Below are positions 48,201 to 50,766 of a stretch of DNA of 50,766 nt, one piece after another. Numbering within the stretch: the stretch's first letter is position 1; each line of letters begins with the position of its first letter. Origin of the DNA: Phoronis australis. Its lineage: Eukaryota; Phoronida; Phoronidae. Location of the stretch: NCBI GenBank assembly GCA_002633005.1, contig NMRA01000917.1, positions 45,204 to 95,969 of the forward strand, read 5' to 3'. The notes below the pieces were generated by a model, which saw only the letters and a list, made by a program, of their open reading frames with translations, did not search any database and was not told where the DNA came from. The position numbers and the translations under genes are program-made.

Positions 48201-48690
48201 CGACACTTGAATCTCGCTACATTTAGTAACAACGGCAAGATATCCGTCACCCACTTTTGTATTGCGCCATTGGGTTCACATGAGTTTTTGTTGTCTTATT
48301 ACAAGTTTTCCTCGGCTGTATTACTCTGTTGTTCGTTCAATCGCCAACGAAGTATGACTTCCGAGTTACAGCCGTCATGTGTACGCCCATATACAACATA
48401 AAAGATTGGTTGTTTTGATAACTACAGAATCAGTCGCTCGCACCACGGTAGACTTTCAACGAATAGTCCGTAATTGTTTTGTGAAGAAGCAAGCACATTT
48501 TCGTTGAAACTTTTTCTGGTTTACTTGCGTTGGGAAGAATGTGTCCTTGGATGTTCTCTCTTAGTCTGGATGCAATAAGGGAACAAAATTAGACAAAATC
48601 CGTGACTCAATTATAGTTGACTCACGCAAATTGATGTTCTTTTCAGCACAGTCATTGGTACAAATGCATGACGTCAGAGGTCACCACTGA
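33419..48690 (+). CDS. CATSPER2: CATSPER2, pore-forming subunit of the sperm cation channel, 13 exons
   Basis: Spliced from 33419-33529, 36870-36969, 38621-38797, 39787-39858, 41375-41556, 41751-41933, 42780-42904, 43376-43548, 43991-44103, 45012-45053, 45705-45966, 47937-48089 and 48647-48690: 1737 nt, 578 codons plus stop (human protein 530). It is a six-helix voltage-gated Ca2+ channel subunit: S1 about residues 132-153, S2 177-197, S3 203-222, S4 238-262 with repeated Arg/Lys, S5 277-300, pore with TLDHW at about 331-335, S6 353-378. Diagnostic CATSPER2 features are AESPREDLQF after S5, NNFQNIRNDL after S6, and a C-terminal WPRDTLFAYF. Known role: subunit of the heterotetrameric CatSper channel in the sperm flagellum that drives Ca2+ entry and motility changes. 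The first two exons are the least certain. Confidence 0.9.
34565..34660 (+). repeat. tRNA-derived SINE candidate in CATSPER2 intron 1
   Basis: GTGATTGATAGAGCACCTG resembles an A box and anticodon stem of a tRNA-derived SINE, and GGCCAAGTCC about 60 bases on resembles a B box (GGTTCAAGTCC). No poly-A tail or target duplication is apparent. Confidence 0.35.
36196..36242. repeat. (AC)n microsatellite in CATSPER2 intron 1
   Basis: Uninterrupted dinucleotide CA/AC repeat of about 23 units. Confidence 0.97.
36870..36969 (+). CDS. CATSPER2: CATSPER2 exon 2 (residues 38-71)
   Basis: Encodes IFRSRLIQDFHLLDCISEHG, matching the family's I-R-S-R-L-I-D-x-F-x-L-(I/L)-(E/D). The start at 36870 (after GCAGAG) gives phase 0 from exon 1; the alternative acceptor after GCAG (36868) would need an upstream exon ending in phase 1. 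The donor CAAG|GTAAGG is strong. Intron 2 (1651 bp) holds a tRNA-like repeat at about 37.85 kb. Confidence 0.75.
37821..37894 (-). repeat. tRNA-like repeat or tRNA pseudogene (SINE candidate)
   Basis: On the minus strand there is CAGTGG at one end and CACTGG at the other (acceptor-like pairing), a D-arm-like TCTCAGTGGTTTGAGC and a B-box-like GGTTGGAATCC (consensus GGTTCGANTCC). The middle does not form a clean anticodon arm, so a tRNA-derived SINE head or decayed tRNA gene is more likely than a working tRNA. Confidence 0.4.
38621..38797 (+). CDS. CATSPER2: CATSPER2 exon 3 (residues 71-130)
   Basis: Acceptor GCGCTGACAG, donor GATT|GTATCC, phase 1. Encodes the cytoplasmic region before S1: PFKLVQFHRYSAADKLLLSL, a basic run (RRKNRIKNR) and PPLDMWAHWIVD, aligning with the human P-P-L-S-L-W-A-G-W-V-L-E. 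The donor was chosen because the join W-I-V-D-S-K-F-F-K matches human W-V-L-E-C-P-L-F-K residue for residue. Intron 3 (989 bp) holds nothing recognised. Confidence 0.85.
39787..39858 (+). CDS. CATSPER2: CATSPER2 exon 4 (S1 helix, residues 130-154)
   Basis: A 72-nt exon with a weak acceptor (GGTGATCAG) and strong donor ACTC|GTAAGT, phase 1. Encodes FFKYFMLVLILVNSLFLGIQ, aligned without gaps to human S1. Intron 4 (1516 bp) carries the foldback element at 40251-41023. Confidence 0.85.
40251..41023. mobile_element. Foldback element (long inverted repeats) in CATSPER2 intron 4
   Basis: Arms of roughly 160-175 bases, 40251-40412 and about 40847-41023, are inverted copies. Matching anchors include TGGTAATTGTTTA at the tips, GGTATCGTTCGATTCCT, GTTATCTTTCC and CTCGCACTATTTCCCGGT. 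The loop of about 430 bases has no convincing frame. Structure and size fit a miniature inverted-repeat or foldback transposon; the family and target duplication are not clear. Confidence 0.75.
41375..41556 (+). CDS. CATSPER2: CATSPER2 exon 5 (S2 and first half of S3, residues 154-214)
   Basis: Acceptor TAATCTTGCAG, donor GTTCTG|GTGAGT, phase 0. Encodes DIIDYCALFIFLVEIFLKWL (S2) and NGWNIFDFVVTVL (S3), matching human I-L-E-I-L-L-K-W and W-N-V-F-D-F-V-V-T. The S1-S2 loop is about four residues longer than in human. Intron 5 is the shortest in the gene (194 bp). Confidence 0.92.
41751..41933 (+). CDS. CATSPER2: CATSPER2 exon 6 (S3 end, S4 voltage sensor, residues 215-275)
   Basis: Acceptor CTGTTTCAG, donor TTTAGG|GTAGGA, phase 0. 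Encodes SIIPEVISFSSG and the S4 run LRVFRILRSLKMVTRFQQVR with positive residues at every third position (R, R, R, K, R), then the S4-S5 linker. Intron 6 (846 bp) holds nothing recognised. Confidence 0.92.
42780..42904 (+). CDS. CATSPER2: CATSPER2 exon 7 (S5, residues 276-317)
   Basis: Acceptor TATTTCAG. Encodes FITILLFVFMYIFAIFGVTL and FDAYAESPREDLQFKNSF, matching human Y-I-F-A-V-x-G-V-Y-x-F and Y-T-R-S-P-R-Q-D-L-E-Y. The donor TTTCAG|GCAAGT is a GC donor in phase 2; the nearest GT does not keep frame. Intron 7 is 471 bp. Confidence 0.9.
43376..43548 (+). CDS. CATSPER2: CATSPER2 exon 8 (pore and S6, residues 317-375)
   Basis: Acceptor TGCTTTCAG, donor ATGG|GTAAGT, phase 1. Encodes the pore helix and filter (ATLFQLFTLDHWFAFYKD) with the CatSper T-x-D-x-W motif, whose Asp contributes to Ca2+ selectivity, then S6 (GFYIVFWICIGSFIFRNIFV). 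Intron 8 is 442 bp. Confidence 0.93.
43991..44103 (+). CDS. CATSPER2: CATSPER2 exon 9 (post-S6, residues 375-412)
   Basis: Acceptor TTAATTTCAG, donor AAACAG|GTTGTA, phase 0. Encodes VNNFQNIRNDLVHEIQEIED, matching human V-T-N-F-Q-N-I-R-K-E-L, followed by a charged segment with coiled-coil character. Intron 9 (908 bp) includes a diverged dispersed repeat at 44493-44660. Confidence 0.9.
44493..44660. repeat. Diverged dispersed repeat, copy in CATSPER2 intron 9
   Basis: Second member of the pair described at 23688-23860, with the long shared word GTGAACTTTTGTCTCGTTTTC at about 44602. A run of A bases sits in the middle (about 44530-44556). Confidence 0.45.
45012..45053 (+). CDS. CATSPER2: CATSPER2 exon 10, 42-nt candidate (residues 413-426)
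   Basis: Acceptor TGCATTCCAG and donor GGTAAG|GTTTGG, phase 0 on both sides, encoding HTEYLLKQMQDLGK. The stronger-looking donor CTCG|GTAAGG four bases earlier would put the next exon out of frame. Since both flanking exons are phase 0, skipping it also keeps frame, so it may be an alternative exon or spurious. Intron 10 is 651 bp. Confidence 0.5.
45705..45966 (+). CDS. CATSPER2: CATSPER2 exon 11 (Ser-rich cytoplasmic tail, residues 427-514)
   Basis: Acceptor ACTGTGCTAG, donor AAAC|GTAAGT, phase 1. Encodes a charged, low-complexity region including REIEHMYNKPLQEELKEP and ERRKSSSSKSEHRDSEQS. The human protein also has a Ser-rich tail here. Intron 11 (1970 bp) has a hAT-like end word (CAGGGGCGTAGCTA, 46049) but no defined element. 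Confidence 0.8.
47937..48089 (+). CDS. CATSPER2: CATSPER2 exon 12 (conserved C-terminal helix region, residues 514-565)
   Basis: Acceptor GATTTGTTGCAG, donor GGCGG|GTACGT, phase 1. Encodes LWQTVVMDNLEAI and WPRDTLFAYFVLMEHLMENL then AERGKLLNLAG, closely matching human W-P-R-D-S-L-F-R-Y-F-E-L-L-E-K-L. This C-terminal block is the best evidence that the gene is CATSPER2 and not CATSPER1, 3 or 4. Confidence 0.9.
48647..48690 (+). CDS. CATSPER2: CATSPER2 exon 13, terminal (residues 565-578 and stop)
   Basis: Acceptor TTCTTTTCAG; encodes AQSLVQMHDVRGHH and stop TGA at 48688. It aligns with the human ending A-V-Q-A-L-M-N-L-E-D-K in position and length. No clear AATAAA was seen within the next few hundred bases; ATATTAAA near 48772 is a weak candidate polyadenylation signal. 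Confidence 0.75.
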
Positions 48691-50766
48691 AAACCGATAA
48701 CGTCCGAAGGAGCCCAAACAGCTTGCGACTACGTATTACCCTTTATTGTCGAAGATCGACGGTGTCTTGAATATTAAACGCGTCAAAGTTCTAATGAAGT
48801 GTTGGGATTACTGTCAGTTCTGTTGTACTTTTAATCCAATCTTCCATTACCGGCATTCGCCGAAATTTGTTCATCGAAGATGTTGTTATGTGTTTTTTCT
48901 TTGGACCCACATTATTTTAACCAAAAGGCACTACACATGCAAGAGTGCCGTTATTTTAGAGCCATCTTGATACTTGTTTAGGGAAAATATTTGTTCTGAA
49001 AGCGTGAGACCCCTAAATCGTGATCATTGTTTATTTATTGTTTTTTCACATAAACGGAAAAAATCAGAGCAGCAAGGCCCTCTGATATTCAAAAGTCATT
49101 ATTTTTGCTGTGACGGTTTCAGAAGCAGCTTTAACGGGACCCGCGTTCCCCTTTAGCCGTCCATTTTCAAAGTTGTGAGCGATTTAGGCAGCATGAATAC
49201 TTTTTGCATAAGTGGCGTCATGATCACAAAGATGGGTAGCTTTGTTTTTCTACCACCGATGTCTCCGTTGGCTGGAACAGCGATACATTAGTGAGCTGTG
49301 TCGCTAGATGTCGATAGCGTTTTACGTTACAGATGTTCATGGCAACCCTTATTTACCTGTGTCTTTGATGCAATGTTTAAGACTACGCGGTGCTTAAAAG
49401 AGGTGTGGTTTCCTTATCCACAGTAACTGGTACATGTATAATGATCCTGTTAAGTAGGCGACCTCTGTTGTGGAGTACCGGTAACTGAATTCAAATTGTC
49501 GTAGAATCTTCTGACTCAATGAAATTGATATTTCGAAAATAACTAATGTATACTCGAGTTTACCTAAGGCATGCATTTTAAGTTATTGAATCTTTATTTG
49601 GTTTTGCATTGTTTGACGTCAAAATTATTACAAGGCTACAAGTGTTACGAATCTAGGGATTTTTTTTAACAAACACGAGTACTTTTAATCGACATTAAGT
49701 GAGCTTCGACAAAGCAGGCGCTCTTCGGCGGCCACGGCTTTAACGTAGAAACAACATTTACATTTCCCAGCCACTCTTGTGCGAAAAGGCACGGACGCCC
49801 GGCTTTCAAAATATTTACAACGGTTTCGTTAAGTTACGATTATAAATACTATGTATGATCTTGTATACAAGTCTTGTACTGTGTATAGGCTAAGATCTCC
49901 ACAGAATTTAAGTCGGATCTTTGGAAACCTGTAGTCCGCCTTTATACCAATTAATTCGGTCAACAGACCACCTGATTTTGAAAAATGAAGCGAAAAAGGT
50001 GCGTTTAGCTCCGGCTCTGCAGTCCATTCACGGTCTCTTCTTAGATTTGATATGAAGGTAATAACGTAAGCGTTGCTCTGGAATGTTCATTCGTATGTTA
50101 GTACCCAACCTTCTCGAGTTATTTTAAACTTTCTCATGATTGTTCTTTTATTGATTGATTTCTTGTACCATGGTTCCAGTGTAATTTGACTAGCCTGTAT
50201 AAGATTTTAACTTGTGAATGCTTCTCGTGAAGTGCTGCAAAACTACGCGAAGTTTCCGACTCCAATGCAATGTTCTCGCGTTATTCGAGATGTACTTGCA
50301 ATGTATGAATCACATTCGACGCTGGTACCACAGGCGCTAGGGTTTATCGCAAATGACGTCACTCAATAATATATATAAGAAAACATAAAGGTTGGACACT
50401 CGAAATCTGTTTGCTCAGAATTTTCTACTCAAATGTGCATGGAACTCCACGAAACTAGCATCGGACAACTCTTAGAATACCTTCTTTCATTTGATCTCTT
50501 CAAATTGCCTTCGAGTGGTGATTTGGCGACAAAAATGCCAAAAGAATGCCAAAATCAGAAATTCAAGGACCTGATTCCGTGATGTCATGGCAGACGGTCT
50601 TCGCACATCCGGGTTTTGACCGACGCTCCCGAGCTAAATCCGAAAGTCTAATTTCGCGCGGCTTTCGCCGTCAATCCATCGACTACTTGATCATGAGAAG
50701 CAGAGAGCACTTTATTGCCAAATAAATGTAATTACTCACATATTTGTGTCAAATATAAATTATCCT
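48691..50766. other. 3' flank of CATSPER2; no gene supported
   Basis: No homologous exon recognised. A 47-codon frame beginning MELHETSIGQLL near 50440 and ending at 50582 is open and helix-like, but too short and without homology to call. Confidence 0.45.

Noticed and set aside
1-50766. CRISPR arrays, bacterial operons, phage genes
   Set aside because: No regularly spaced repeats or dense coding; the DNA is clearly eukaryotic.

Overview
The window is animal nuclear DNA: interrupted genes with GT/GC-AG introns, AT-rich intergenic sequence, microsatellites, transposon remnants and assembly gaps. Full-length CATSPER2 (a sperm calcium channel subunit), Penelope-like and LINE relics, many TACATGTA palindromes and two very similar duplicated blocks at gaps (probable unmerged alleles) suggest a highly polymorphic marine invertebrate, perhaps a non-vertebrate deuterostome. 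The species cannot be fixed from sequence alone.

Layout. Bases 1-16,913 hold no gene I can support; they contain a minus-strand Penelope-like element relic with a possible hammerhead ribozyme fold (2.9-3.5 kb) and two copies of a non-autonomous element with inverted ends and TTAA termini (6.0-7.5 and 11.3-12.35 kb). Bases 16,914-30,105 (+) hold a 14-exon SLC5 family gene of the sodium-coupled monocarboxylate transporter type (SLC5A8/SLC5A12-like), 648 codons plus stop when spliced. Its 3' part is disturbed by two gaps: the end of exon 12 with its intron is repeated across a run of N, and a 1.2 kb block with the last exon is present twice. Bases 33,419-48,690 (+) hold a 13-exon CATSPER2 gene, 578 codons plus stop when spliced. 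Bases 48,691-50,766 hold nothing I can name.

The two gene models were built by hand from homology, splice signals and phase; every junction keeps frame. The first encodes a plasma-membrane Na+-coupled carrier for lactate/pyruvate-type monocarboxylates, the second a pore-forming subunit of the flagellar Ca2+ channel. They are neighbours in the same orientation; no shared control is visible.

The most unusual feature is splicing: five of 25 introns (four in the transporter, one in CATSPER2) are best explained by GC instead of GT donors, far above the roughly 1% usual in animals. Other items worth a second look are the ribozyme-like fold beside the Penelope GIY-YIG relic, a foldback element of about 770 bp in a CATSPER2 intron, and a LINE 3' end inserted just upstream of a transporter exon.
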